Shown here one piece after another: positions 7,667 through 15,764 of a stretch of 32,114 nucleotides of DNA (positions are counted from its first letter, which is position 1; the number at the start of each line of letters is the position of its first letter). The DNA comes from Streptacidiphilus neutrinimicus (lineage in GTDB: Bacteria; Actinomycetota; Actinomycetes; Streptomycetales; Streptomycetaceae): assembly GCF_000787815.1 (NCBI RefSeq), contig NZ_BBPO01000026.1, positions 66,542-98,655 on the forward strand, in the 5' to 3' direction. The position numbers were made by a program, and so were the translations under genes. The notes beneath the pieces are model-generated. The model was given only the letters and a program-made list of their open reading frames with translations, searched no databases and was not told where the DNA came from.

Positions 7667-9133
7667 GTGAGTACAACCGGGACGACGGTCGTCGCGCAGC
7701 GGCGCGTACGGCTGGTGACGGGGGAGCTCGGAAGCTCGGAGAGCCGGATACCGGCATGGGCCTACAGCTGGGGCACGGCGGCGGTCTTCGCCGTGCTCTA
7801 TACCGTGCTGTCGGTGCGCCGCCACCAGCTCCAGCAGACCGCCGGCTACGACCTCGGCATCTTCGAACAGGCGGTGCGCGCCTACGCCCACCTCCGGGCG
7901 CCGGTCACCCCGCTCAAGGGCGCCGGCTTCGACGTGCTGGGCGACCACTTCAGCCCGGCCATCGCCGTGATCGCGCCGTTCTACCGGATCTTCCCGAGCC
8001 CGGTGACGCTCCTGGTCGCGCAGAGCGTGCTGCTGTCGCTGGCGATCGTGCCGCTCGCGGACTGGGCGCTGACCGCGCGCGGCCCGCGCACCGCGCTGGT
8101 GGTGGGCTTCGGGCTGGGCGCGTCCTGGGGCGTCGTGCAAGCCGCCGCGTTCGACTTCCACGAGGTGGCGCTCGCGGTGCCGCTCATCGCCTTCGCGGTG
8201 CGCGCCCTCGGCGAGGAGCGGTGGCGCGCGGCCGCGCTGTGGTCGCTGCCGCTGCTGCTGGTCAAGGAGGACCAGGGTCTGACGGTCGCCGCCGTCGGCG
8301 TCTTCATCGCGCTGCGCGGCCCCCGTCGGCTCGGTCTGTGGCTCACCGCGGCCGGGGCGCTCGGCACCTGCGCGGAGGTGCTGTTGATCCTGCCCGCCGT
8401 CAACGTCCACGGCGGGTTCGACTACTGGCAGCAGATCACCGGCGGCGGCAGTGCCACCACCGGCGGCGTCACCCAGGCGGGCGGCGGGGGCTCCGTCATC
8501 GGCCTGCTGGCGCACCTGCCCTGGCCGCCCGTCAAATGGCTGACGGTGCTGATGCTGCTGGCCCCAAGCTCCTTCCTGGGCCTGCGCTCGCCCCTGACGC
8601 TGCTGTGCGCCCCCACGCTGTTGTGGCGCTTCGCCTCCGGCAACACGCACTACTGGGGCGTCGCCTACCACTACAGCGCGGTGCTGATGCCGATCGTCTT
8701 CGGCGGCTTCGTCGACGCGCTCAGCCGCGGCCGGATCCCGTGGCGTAGAGGCCGGACGCTGCTGGCGGCGAGCGCCGCCTTCACGGCGGCGACCCTGCCG
8801 TTCTTCCCGCTGCGGGAACTGGTGCTGCCACCGCAGTGGATCACTCCGGCCCATGTCGAGACGGCCGACGCGATACTCGGCGAGATCCCGAGCGGGGTGA
8901 AGGTCGCCGCCAGCAACCGCCTCGCCGCCCAACTCGTCCACCGCGACACGGTCACCCTGGTCTGCATGCGCGCGGCCTCCGCCGACGCCGCGTGGGTGAT
9001 CGTCGACGCGACCGACTCCAAGGCCATCGCCCCCTGCTCGGCGGACACCGCCGTCGCCGAGCTCGGCCGTTTCGAGTCCCGCGGCTACAGCCTCGTCGCC
9101 CAGAGCGACGGCATCACGCTGCTGCGCCGCTGA
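7667..9133 (+). CDS. DUF2079 polytopic membrane protein
   Basis: A 488-residue membrane protein. After a short basic N-terminus, about nine or ten hydrophobic helices run to residue 390, followed by a soluble C-terminal domain of about 90 residues. TAGYDLGIFEQAVRAYAHL, FDVLGDHFSPAIAVIAPFY and FDFHEVALAVPLIAFAVR are hallmarks of DUF2079, a family with the outline of GT-C glycosyltransferases: conserved acidic residues in the first loop and a C-terminal extracytoplasmic domain. Transfer of sugar from a lipid carrier is possible but unproven. GTG 7667 follows CGGAGA. The VWxxHFSP-like Asp/His pairs are present, so the protein looks intact. Confidence 0.82.
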   Translation: MSTTGTTVVAQRRVRLVTGELGSSESRIPAWAYSWGTAAVFAVLYTVLSVRRHQLQQTAGYDLGIFEQAVRAYAHLRAPVTPLKGAGFDVLGDHFSPAIAVIAPFYRIFPSPVTLLVAQSVLLSLAIVPLADWALTARGPRTALVVGFGLGASWGVVQAAAFDFHEVALAVPLIAFAVRALGEERWRAAALWSLPLLLVKEDQGLTVAAVGVFIALRGPRRLGLWLTAAGALGTCAEVLLILPAVNVHGGFDYWQQITGGGSATTGGVTQAGGGGSVIGLLAHLPWPPVKWLTVLMLLAPSSFLGLRSPLTLLCAPTLLWRFASGNTHYWGVAYHYSAVLMPIVFGGFVDALSRGRIPWRRGRTLLAASAAFTAATLPFFPLRELVLPPQWITPAHVETADAILGEIPSGVKVAASNRLAAQLVHRDTVTLVCMRAASADAAWVIVDATDSKAIAPCSADTAVAELGRFESRGYSLVAQSDGITLLRR

Positions 9134-9200
9134 CCGCGCCGCCGACCGCGCCGCCGACCGCGTGGTGCGCACGGCCGCGTGCAGGGTCGTCCGCACGGCA

Positions 9201-9206
9201 TAGGCT
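9201..9206 (+). promoter_or_regulatory. TAGGCT -10 element suggesting a leaderless GNAT transcript
   Basis: TAGGCT sits seven bases before the GNAT ATG at 9214, the distance expected if transcription begins at the start codon. No ribosome site precedes that ATG. No good -35 box is visible, so the call rests on the -10 box and the missing Shine-Dalgarno sequence. Confidence 0.4.
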
Positions 9207-9213
9207 GATCGGC

Positions 9214-9741
9214 ATGTCGGATCATGTGCGCCTGCGTCCTGTCGCCGCGAAGGACCTCGACCTGCTGGAGCGGCTCTTCGAGGACCCCGTGGAGGCCGGG
9301 GAGTTCGGCTTCTTCGGCCACCGCAACCCCGGGGCGCTGCGCCGCCAGTGGGCGGAGCAGGGCTTCCTCTCGCCCCAGGGCGGCCGGCTCGCCGTCGTCG
9401 GCGAGGACGACCGGTTCGTGGGCGAGGTGCAGTGGCACGAGGTGATGCAGGGCCCCGCCTCGCCGTGCTGGAACATCGGCATCTCGCTGCTGACCGCCGA
9501 GCGCGGCAAGGGCTACGGCACGCGCGCCCAGCGGCTGCTCGTCGAGTACCTGTTCGCCCACACCCGGGTGAACCGGATCGAGGCCGGCACGGAGGTCGTC
9601 AACACCGCCGAGCAGCGCGCCCTGGAACGCGCGGGCTTCACTCGCGAGGGCGTCGTCAGAGGCGCGTGCTTCCGCGCGGGCGCGTGGCGCGACATGGTCC
9701 TGTACTCCGTCCTGCGCGCCGAGGTGGCAGTCACTCTCTGA
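9214..9741 (+). CDS. GNAT family N-acetyltransferase
   Basis: A 175-residue protein of the RimJ/RimL-like Acetyltransf_3 type. It begins VRLRPVAAKDLDLLERL, carries the acetyl-CoA pyrophosphate loop ERGKGYGTRAQ (about 95-105), and ends with the usual ERAGFTREGVVRGACFRAGAWRDMVLYSVL. This group acetylates amino groups of small molecules, antibiotics or protein N-termini; the substrate here is unknown. ATG 9214 matches the start of the domain, and the frame upstream is only a shadow of the DUF2079 gene. It converges on the helicase gene with just 12 bases between the stops. Confidence 0.87.
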   Translation: MSDHVRLRPVAAKDLDLLERLFEDPVEAGEFGFFGHRNPGALRRQWAEQGFLSPQGGRLAVVGEDDRFVGEVQWHEVMQGPASPCWNIGISLLTAERGKGYGTRAQRLLVEYLFAHTRVNRIEAGTEVVNTAEQRALERAGFTREGVVRGACFRAGAWRDMVLYSVLRAEVAVTL

Positions 9742-9753
9742 GGCGGTTGCCAC

Positions 9754-12270
9754 TCACCCCAGGCGGTCGACGCCGGTGACGCGGAGCACCGCGCGGCCCT
9801 CCTCGTCGGAGGAGTGCAGGTCGACCTCCGCGCTGATGCCCCAGTCGTGGTCACCCGACGGGTCGTCGAAGATCTGGCGCACGAGCCACGCGCCCTGGAC
9901 CGTCTCCTCGTCGATGATCAGCATCTTCGGTCCGCGCGCGTCCGGGCCGGTGAAGAGGTCGTCGTGCTCGTCCCAGTAGGCGTCCATGGCGTCCGCCCAG
10001 CGGTCCGCGTCCCAGCCGCCGTCCTCGGCGTCCAACTCGGCCAGTGCGGCGTAGTTCTCCAGTGCGCACAGCTCCACGCGGCGGAAGAGGGCGTTGCGGA
10101 CCAGGACGCGGAAGGCGCGCTTGTTGGCGGTGACCGGAGCGGTCCTCTCCTCCAGCGACTCCTCGAGCTCCTCCTCGTCCTCCGGGTTCGCCAGCTGCTC
10201 CCACTCGTCCAGCAGCGAGGAGTCGACCTGGCGGACCAGCTCGCCGAGCCAGGAGACCAGGTCCCGCAGGTCCTCGGACTTGAGGTGGTCCGGCACGGTG
10301 TGCTCGACCGCCTTGTAGGCGGAGGCGAGGTAGCGCAGCACCAGGCCCTCGGTGCGCGGGAGTTCGTAGAAGCCGACATAGTCGGTGAAGGTCATCGCGC
10401 GCTCGTAGAGGTCGCGGGCGACGGTCTTCGGGCGCAGCGGGTGGTCGCTGATCCACGGGTGCGAGCGGCGGTAGACCTCGTACGCGTGCTCCAGCAGCTC
10501 CACCAGCGGCTTGGGGTAGGAGATCTCCTGGAGCCGCTCCATCCGCTCCTCGTACTCCACCCCGTCGCGCTTCATCTCCGCGACCGCCTCGCCGCGCGCC
10601 TTGTTCTCCTGGGCGTGCAGGATCTGGCGCGGGTCGTCGAGCGTCGACTCGACGACGGACAGGACGTCCAGCGCGTACGTCGGCGAGGCCGGGTCCAGCA
10701 ACTCGAACGCGGCGAGCGCGAAGGTGGACAGCGGCTGGGTGAGCGAGAAGTCGTCCTGCAGGTCGACGGTCAGGCGCACGATGCGGCCCGTCTCGTCGGG
10801 GTGCGGCAGCCGCTCGACGACGCCGCCCGCCTCCAGGGAGCGGTAGATGGCGATGGCCTCGCGGATGTGGCGGCGGCGCGTCCTCGGGTCGTCGTCGTTG
10901 TCCGTCAGCAGGTGCCGCATCGCCTCGAAGGCGTTGCCGGGCCGGTTGATGACGGAGAGCAGCATCAGGTGGCTCACCTTGAAGCGGGAGACCAGCGGCT
11001 CCGGCGCCGCGTCGATGAGCTTGGTGAAGGTCTCCTCGCTCCAGGAGACGAAGCCCTCGGGCGCCTTCTTCCGGACGACCTTGCGCTTCTTCTTCGGGTC
11101 GTCGCCGGCCTTGGCGACGGCTCGCTCGTTCTCGATGACGTGCTCGGGCGCCTGCGCGACGACCGTCCCGACAGTGTCGAAGCCGGCCCGGCCCGCGCGC
11201 CCGGCGATCTGGTGGAACTCACGGGCGCGCAGCATGCGCACGCGCTGGCCGTCGTACTTGCTGAGCGCGGTGAACAGGACCGTGCGGATCGGCACGTTGA
11301 CGCCGACGCCGAGGGTGTCGGTGCCGCAGATGACCTTCAGCAGACCGGCCTGCGCCAGCCGCTCCACCAGGCGGCGGTACTTGGGCAGCATGCCCGCGTG
11401 GTGGATGCCGATGCCGTGCCGCACGAAGCGCGACAGGTTCCGGCCGAACTTGGTGGTGAACCGGAAGTTGCCGATCAGCGCGGCGATCGCGTCCTTCTCG
11501 GCCTTGGTGCACATGTTGATGCTCATCAGCGCCTGTGCCCGCTCCACGGCCTGCGCCTGGGTGAAGTGCACGACGTAGACCGGTGCCTGGCCCGACTTCA
11601 GCAGGTCCTCGAGCGTGTCGTGGATGGGAGTGCGCTGGTACTCGTAGAACAGCGGGACGGGCCGCGTCGCGGAGGAGACGGTCGTGGTGGCGCGGCCGGT
11701 GCGGCGCTTGAGGTCCGCCTCGAACTTGCGCACGTCGCCCAGCGTCGCCGACATCAGCAGGAACTGCGCCTGCGGCAGCTCGATCAGCGGCACCTGCCAC
11801 GCCCAGCCGCGGTCCGGCTCGGCATAGAAGTGGAATTCGTCCATCACGACCTGCTGGACGTCCGCCTGCGCGCCGTCGCGCAGCGCGATCGAGGCCAGCA
11901 CCTCGGCGGTGCAGCAGATGATCGGCGCGGTCGGGTTGACGGACGCGTCGCCCGTCATCATGCCGACCTTCTCGGTGCCGAACATCTTCACCAGGTCGAA
12001 GAACTTCTCCGAGACCAGCGCCTTGATCGGCGCGGTGTAGAAGGTCCGCTGCCCGTTCGCCAGGGCGGTGAAGTGCGCGCCCGCCGCGACCAGGCTCTTC
12101 CCGGAGCCGGTCGGGGTGTTCAGGATGACGTTGTTGCCCGAGACGATCTCGATCAGCGCCTCTTCCTGGGCGGGATAGAGGGTGATCCCGCGCTCCTCGG
12201 CCCACCCGGCGAAGGCCGTGAAGAGCTCGTCGGGCTGGGGGCTGGCGGGGATGAGATCAGTCAGGGTCAC
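9754..12270 (-). CDS. DEAD/DEAH-box superfamily 2 helicase with DUF3516 C-terminal region
   Basis: An 838-residue Ski2-like RNA/DNA helicase. Motif I is TPTGSGKS (52-59), motif II is MDEFH with Asp144-Glu145 (a DEFH variant), motif III is MSATLG (173-178), and motif VI is HQIAGRAGRAGFDTVG. The ATPase core is followed by a basic linker (KKKRKVVRKKAPEG) and then by about 400 residues of DUF3516. The same architecture is common across Actinobacteria, but its cellular job is not established; RNA turnover or ribosome-linked unwinding is plausible. GTG 12270 is chosen because it precedes TLTDLIPASP, where conserved text starts. A CAGAAT box six bases upstream and the lack of a ribosome site suggest a leaderless mRNA. 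Its long upstream open frame is not real coding. Confidence 0.9.
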   Translation of the reverse strand: MTLTDLIPASPQPDELFTAFAGWAEERGITLYPAQEEALIEIVSGNNVILNTPTGSGKSLVAAGAHFTALANGQRTFYTAPIKALVSEKFFDLVKMFGTEKVGMMTGDASVNPTAPIICCTAEVLASIALRDGAQADVQQVVMDEFHFYAEPDRGWAWQVPLIELPQAQFLLMSATLGDVRKFEADLKRRTGRATTTVSSATRPVPLFYEYQRTPIHDTLEDLLKSGQAPVYVVHFTQAQAVERAQALMSINMCTKAEKDAIAALIGNFRFTTKFGRNLSRFVRHGIGIHHAGMLPKYRRLVERLAQAGLLKVICGTDTLGVGVNVPIRTVLFTALSKYDGQRVRMLRAREFHQIAGRAGRAGFDTVGTVVAQAPEHVIENERAVAKAGDDPKKKRKVVRKKAPEGFVSWSEETFTKLIDAAPEPLVSRFKVSHLMLLSVINRPGNAFEAMRHLLTDNDDDPRTRRRHIREAIAIYRSLEAGGVVERLPHPDETGRIVRLTVDLQDDFSLTQPLSTFALAAFELLDPASPTYALDVLSVVESTLDDPRQILHAQENKARGEAVAEMKRDGVEYEERMERLQEISYPKPLVELLEHAYEVYRRSHPWISDHPLRPKTVARDLYERAMTFTDYVGFYELPRTEGLVLRYLASAYKAVEHTVPDHLKSEDLRDLVSWLGELVRQVDSSLLDEWEQLANPEDEEELEESLEERTAPVTANKRAFRVLVRNALFRRVELCALENYAALAELDAEDGGWDADRWADAMDAYWDEHDDLFTGPDARGPKMLIIDEETVQGAWLVRQIFDDPSGDHDWGISAEVDLHSSDEEGRAVLRVTGVDRLG

Positions 12271-12442
12271 CGGACCATTCTGCCTGGTCCGCCCAACCCC
12301 GCTGGAGCCTCCCCGCCCACCGGCCCCCGGGCCTGTCCAGTGGATCAGGCCCTGAATCTTGTTCCGCGCGGCCCGACGCCGCAGGGCTGCCGGCTTTCTG
12401 GGCCGCCCGAGCCGACGCGGGAGAGCGGCCGGGGAGCCAATA

Positions 12443-12456
12443 TTGAACGTGTTCAA
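12443..12456. promoter_or_regulatory. Operator-like palindrome TTGAAC-GT-GTTCAA
   Basis: Two perfect six-base arms surround GT in a locally AT-rich patch. The size and symmetry fit a TetR-family dimer site. No regulator gene adjoins it. Confidence 0.6.
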
Positions 12457-12471
12457 AATCTGGGCCATGAT
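12443..12471 (+). promoter_or_regulatory. Promoter TTGAAC-17-CATGAT for the DUF2071 operon
   Basis: TTGAAC (12443-12448) matches the -35 consensus at five of six bases. It is followed after 17 bases by CATGAT (12466-12471), four of six against TATAAT. The -35 box is the left arm of the palindrome, so a bound repressor would block RNA polymerase. The implied leader before the DUF2071 start is about 280 bases. Confidence 0.5.
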
Positions 12472-12761
12472 GGTGACCGTACGAGGGGGACCCGGGCGGG
12501 GGCGTTCGCTGCCGACGAACGGGCGAACCGCCATGCCTGTTGACGCGGCGTCCGGTCCGCGTTCGAGGAGGTCCTGGTGCTGCGATCCCGGCGGGCCGAG
12601 CTGCCTGCGGCAGCTACGACGCGGTGACGCGCTCCAACGCCCTCGACGGCCCCGGCCCACGCTTCGCGGCGCCCCGCCGCGGACCGATCGATGCTCTGCG
12701 GCGGGTCCGGGCCGTGCGTTCGGCGACGCCACCCCACCTGCTCCCAAGGAAAGGACCTCTG

Positions 12762-13544
12762 GTGAGACACCTGCTGCAACGTCACCCCTTCCCGATGCGG
12801 ACCCGGTTCGCGCACTCGCTGGTGCTCACCTACGCCCTGCCGCCCGCCGTGCTCGCGCCACTGGTGCCGCCCGGCCTCACCCTGGACACCTACACCGACC
12901 CCGAGGGGACCGAGCACGGCTTCGTCGCCGCCGCCGTGGTGGACGCCCGCGCGCTGCGTCCGTCCTTCCTGCCCGCCTCGCTCGGCGGCGACCACGTGCT
13001 GACCGGCTACCGGATCTTCACCCGGTTTCCCACGCCCACCGGGCGCACCATGCGCGGCCTGCGGATCCTGCGCAGCGACACCGACCACAGGCTGATGGCG
13101 GCGGGCGGCAACATCTTCAGCCGGTACAACTACCACCAGGCCCGGATCAGCACCGACGTCACCGGGGGAACCCTGCATTTCCGGGTCCGCAGCGCCGACG
13201 GGCACGCCGACCTCGACGTCCGCGCCCGCATCGGCGACGGCTCCCCGGCACGGCTGCCCGAGGGCAGCCCCTTCGCGACGGCCCGCGATGCCCGCCGTTT
13301 CGCGGGGCCCCTGCCCTACACCTTCGAGTACGAGCCTCAGACGGACTCCGTGATCGTCGTCAAGGCCACCAGGACCGCGTGGGATCCCGTGCCTGTCGAC
13401 GTCGAGGTCACCACGCTGACCTTCTTCGACCACGGCCCCCTCGCCGGTACCCGGCCCCGGCTCGCCAACGCCTTCCACGTCGCGGACCTGGACTACGGCT
13501 GGGAGGCCGGCCGCCGCCGCACCCGGGAAGGAGCCGTGGCGTGA
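12762..13544 (+). CDS. DUF2071 (YqjF-like) family protein
   Basis: A 260-residue soluble protein of the DUF2071 group: FAHSLVLTYALPPAVLAPLVPPGLTL near the start, then the beta-rich body with GYRIFTRFPTPTGRTMRGLRIL and FSRYNYHQARI, and an end that reads LANAFHVADLDYGWEAGR. The family folds like acetoacetate decarboxylase, but its biochemical role is not known. GTG 12762 is supported by AAGGAAAGGA at 12746-12755, six bases upstream; the open frame further upstream lacks such support. The stop overlaps the GTG of the next gene, so it heads a coupled three-gene set. Confidence 0.8.
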   Translation: MRHLLQRHPFPMRTRFAHSLVLTYALPPAVLAPLVPPGLTLDTYTDPEGTEHGFVAAAVVDARALRPSFLPASLGGDHVLTGYRIFTRFPTPTGRTMRGLRILRSDTDHRLMAAGGNIFSRYNYHQARISTDVTGGTLHFRVRSADGHADLDVRARIGDGSPARLPEGSPFATARDARRFAGPLPYTFEYEPQTDSVIVVKATRTAWDPVPVDVEVTTLTFFDHGPLAGTRPRLANAFHVADLDYGWEAGRRRTREGAVA

Positions 13545-14332
13545 GGCTGCTCCAGCTCCCGCGCGCCGCCTCCCCGGCGCGCGCCCGGCCCTCCGGGGTG
13601 CGCGAGGTCGCCCGGTTCAACTGGCCGATGTACGCGGCGGGGGCCACGGCTGCGGCCCTGGGCTGGGCGCTCGCGCGCCGCCTGCCGGCCGGTCCGGCCC
13701 GGCTCGCCCGCGCGGGCGCGGCGACCGCGACGGCGCTGCTGGTCGGCAGCACCGCGGCGACCTGGTGGGTCTACGACCACGCGCGGCCGTTCTCCTTCGA
13801 CTGGCTGGACGACCTGCTGCCCGAGGGGCCGGGCGACCACCTCGTCCTGTCGGCCGGTCTCGATGAGACCGCGCGCCCGCTCGCCGCCCGCCACCCCGGC
13901 GCGGCACAGCGCGTGGTCGACCTCTACGACCCGGCGCTCATGACCACGGGCTCGATCCGACGTGCCCACCGGCTGACCGGCGGGCCCGCCCCGGGAGCGC
14001 TGAGGGGGCGGCCTGCCGCCCTCCCGGCCGGATCGGCGGCCCACAACACCGTCTTCGCCGTGTTCGCGGCCCACGAGCTGCGCCGCCGACGGGATCGCGA
14101 GGCCCTGTTCGCCGAGTGCGCACGTGTCCTGCGGCCCGGCGGCGCCCTGGTGCTCGTCGAGCACCGCAGGGATGCCGCCAACGCGGCCGCGTACGGACCA
14201 GGAGCCTGGCACTTCCTGCCGCGGTCCGAGTGGCTCCGCCTGGCCGACGGGGCCGGCCTGCAGCGCGGTGCGGAACGGCGGATCGCCGGACTGGTCACCG
14301 CGTTCGCCTTCCGCAAGGAGGCGGAGGCGTGA
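13541..14332 (+). CDS. Methyltransferase-like protein with N-terminal membrane segments
   Basis: A 263-residue protein. Residues about 25-75 hold two hydrophobic stretches (MYAAGATAAALGWALA and ATATALLVGSTAATWWVYD). The rest is a class I methyltransferase-like fold: HLVLSAGLDETARPLAARHPGAAQRVVDLYDP, then AAHNTVFAVFAAHELR and CARVLRPGGALVLVEHRRD. The usual glycine-rich motif I appears as LSAGLDET and is not a classic GxGxG, so SAM binding may be weak or different. GTG 13541 overlaps the DUF2071 stop and follows GGGAAGGAG. Its position suggests it acts with DUF2071 and the small membrane protein, perhaps on a lipid or other membrane-bound substrate (inference). Confidence 0.72.
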   Translation: MRLLQLPRAASPARARPSGVREVARFNWPMYAAGATAAALGWALARRLPAGPARLARAGAATATALLVGSTAATWWVYDHARPFSFDWLDDLLPEGPGDHLVLSAGLDETARPLAARHPGAAQRVVDLYDPALMTTGSIRRAHRLTGGPAPGALRGRPAALPAGSAAHNTVFAVFAAHELRRRRDREALFAECARVLRPGGALVLVEHRRDAANAAAYGPGAWHFLPRSEWLRLADGAGLQRGAERRIAGLVTAFAFRKEAEA

Positions 14333-14757
14333 CGGGCGTGCTCACGCTGGAGGCCCAACTGCGTCTGGTGGGCGCGGCCCTGGTCGGGATCGGGCTCTTC
14401 CACACCGTGCTGCCCCGCCTGATCGGCTGGCCGTCCGACCTCGCCGGGACCACCCTGCTCACCCGTCAGGTGGTGTCCGCGCACCTCTTCTTCATCGCCC
14501 TGACCTGCGTCCTGCTGGGCCTGCTGCCGCTCGTCCTGGCCCCGTCCCTGCTGGCGGGCGGTCCGCTGGGCACGGCCCTGCTCGGCGGTCAGTCGGTGTT
14601 CTGGGGGACCCGCTGGGTCTTCGAGTTCGCCGTCTTCTCCCCTCGGCTCTGGCGCGGCGACCGCTTCCGCACCGCGGGACACGTCGCCCTGTCCCCGCTG
14701 TGGACCTGGGTGACCGGGGTCTTCGTCGCCGCGCTGGTGCACGTGCTCGTCCGGTGA
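14329..14757 (+). CDS. Small four-helix membrane protein
   Basis: A 142-residue hydrophobic protein with four predicted membrane helices: LVGAALVGIGLFHTVLP, LFFIALTCVLLGLLPLVLA, a central segment around FWGTRWVFEFAVF, and WTWVTGVFVAALVHVLV. I recognise no named family with certainty. GTG 14329 overlaps the methyltransferase stop (GTGA), and AAGGAGGCGGAGG lies directly upstream, so it is translated with its neighbours. It is likely the membrane partner of the DUF2071/methyltransferase set. Confidence 0.75.
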   Translation: MTGVLTLEAQLRLVGAALVGIGLFHTVLPRLIGWPSDLAGTTLLTRQVVSAHLFFIALTCVLLGLLPLVLAPSLLAGGPLGTALLGGQSVFWGTRWVFEFAVFSPRLWRGDRFRTAGHVALSPLWTWVTGVFVAALVHVLVR

Positions 14758-14785
14758 CGCGAGGCGGCGGACCGGCTCCCGGACG
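14748..14785. terminator. Hairpin between convergent membrane-protein and SDR genes
   Basis: CGTCCGG (14748-14754) pairs with CCGGACG (14779-14785). The hairpin covers the stop of the membrane-protein gene and ends six bases before the SDR stop codon, as expected for a terminator used from both sides. The loop is long (24 bases), so it is only a candidate. Confidence 0.35.
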
Positions 14786-14790
14786 GACGA

Positions 14791-15591
14791 TCAGTCCCGG
14801 CCGCCGGGCCCTTCGGCCTCGTCCGCCGATCCGTGCCCGACCATACCTGCCCGGACCCGTCGGCCGCCGTCCACCAGCAGGTCCGTGCCGGTCACCCAGG
14901 CCGCCTGGCCGGAGAGCAGCCAGACCACGGCGCGGGCGACGTCCTCCGGCTCGCCGAGACGGGCCAGCGGCGTCGCGGCGGCGAGCGCGGCCTCGTCCTG
15001 TTCCCACCAGAAGCGCGCCAGCTCGGTGCGGACCAGGCCCGGCGAGACCGCGTTGACGCGGACGCGCGGGGCCAGTTCGGCGGCGAGGTGCCTGGTCAGC
15101 TGGAGCAGTGCGGCCTTGCTCGTCTCGTACGCGGCCAGCCCCGGGCCGACTCCGTGCACGCCCTCCGTGATCACGGTGACGACCGAGCCGCCGTGCTCGC
15201 GCATCCATCCCTCCCATGCCGCGCGCACCAGCGCCAGCGGTCCGTGCACGTTGACCGCGAAGGTGTCCCGCCACGCCTGCGGGTCTCCCGTGACGGCCGG
15301 GCCGAGCGGCGCGTTGCCGCCCGCGTTGACCACGACGTGGTCGAGGCGCCCGAAGGTCTCCAGCGCGAGCCCGGCCCAGCGCCGCACGTCCCCCTCGTCG
15401 CCCGCGTTCCCGGCGGCGGCGACCAGCCGCCCCGGGGCGGGACCGAGCGTCCCGAGCGCCTGTTCCAGACCGTCCTTGCCGCGCGCGCCGATCAGCACCG
15501 ACGCCCCGGCGGCCAGCAGCTCACGCGCCACCGCCAACCCGATCCCCCGCGAGCCGCCGGTGACCACGGCCGCCGTCCCCTCCATCCGCAT
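14791..15591 (-). CDS. Short-chain dehydrogenase/reductase
   Basis: A 266-residue classical SDR. The NAD(P) motif is TGGSRGIG (11-18), followed by the NAG motif VVVNAGG (Asn89), Asn114 in the helix FAVNVHGPLA, and the catalytic Tyr155-xxx-Lys159 in AAYETSKAAL. The end has VSPGLVRT and VTGTDLLVDGG. The residue 13 before Tyr155, normally Ser, is Thr142 in VITEGVHG. The Arg after the glycine motif (SRGIG) does not settle NADP or NAD preference. I chose ATG 15591; ATG 15585 is equally possible, and neither has a clear ribosome site. It is divergent from the P450 gene, and the two might act on one metabolite (inference). Confidence 0.88.
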   Translation of the reverse strand: MRMEGTAAVVTGGSRGIGLAVARELLAAGASVLIGARGKDGLEQALGTLGPAPGRLVAAAGNAGDEGDVRRWAGLALETFGRLDHVVVNAGGNAPLGPAVTGDPQAWRDTFAVNVHGPLALVRAAWEGWMREHGGSVVTVITEGVHGVGPGLAAYETSKAALLQLTRHLAAELAPRVRVNAVSPGLVRTELARFWWEQDEAALAAATPLARLGEPEDVARAVVWLLSGQAAWVTGTDLLVDGGRRVRAGMVGHGSADEAEGPGGRD

Positions 15592-15661
15592 GGGCGGAAT
15601 CGTCCGCCCCCGCGGCGGCCGGGTCCAGAGCCGTGCACGCCCTAAATCACACGAGAGTTGA

Positions 15662-15689
15662 CTGCCCGTCGACAGCCCGGAGCGGGCAG
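15662..15689. repeat. Inverted repeat CTGCCCG...CGGGCAG in the SDR/P450 divergent gap
   Basis: Seven-base perfect arms at 15662-15668 and 15683-15689 are separated by 14 bases. The left arm follows a TTGACT that could be a -35 box for the P450 gene, but I find no matching -10 box at a normal distance. The repeat may be a regulator site or a hairpin. Confidence 0.35.
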
Positions 15690-15764
15690 ACTGGTGGCAG
15701 CTGATCACGGCAGGCACGACAGGCACGGCCGGCCCAGGGGAGGGCCGGGGATGAAGGGAACCGG

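Larger units (their letters stand above)
12271..12761. other. 491-base gap between helicase and DUF2071 genes, with an operator and possible gene remnant
   Basis: The gap holds the TTGAAC-GT-GTTCAA palindrome and a plus-strand promoter (listed separately). From about 12545 to 12760 short coding-like snippets appear in two frames, for example AFEEVLVLRSRRAELPAAA ending at a TGA, then SNALDGPGPRFAAPRR in another frame. None forms a gene with a start and a ribosome site. A long leader or a decayed gene are both possible. Confidence 0.4.

Noticed and set aside
9134-9165. Short repeated GCCGACCGCGCC units after the DUF2079 gene
   Set aside because: Only two to three imperfect copies in a GC-rich gap, with no array structure or linked genes; likely simple slippage.
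4538-9196. A very long open frame of over 1500 codons on the minus strand
   Set aside because: It lies opposite GH42, methyltransferase and DUF2079 genes with clear motifs, and its product is low-complexity Gly/Arg/Ala text typical of antisense frames in GC-rich DNA.
9814-12543. A 909-codon plus-strand open frame
   Set aside because: It is the antisense shadow of the DUF3516 helicase, whose ATPase motifs are complete on the minus strand.
12271-12747. An N-terminal extension of the helicase by about 159 residues
   Set aside because: The added text has no helicase or other recognisable content and crosses the TTGAAC palindrome and promoter; GTG 12270 immediately precedes conserved sequence.
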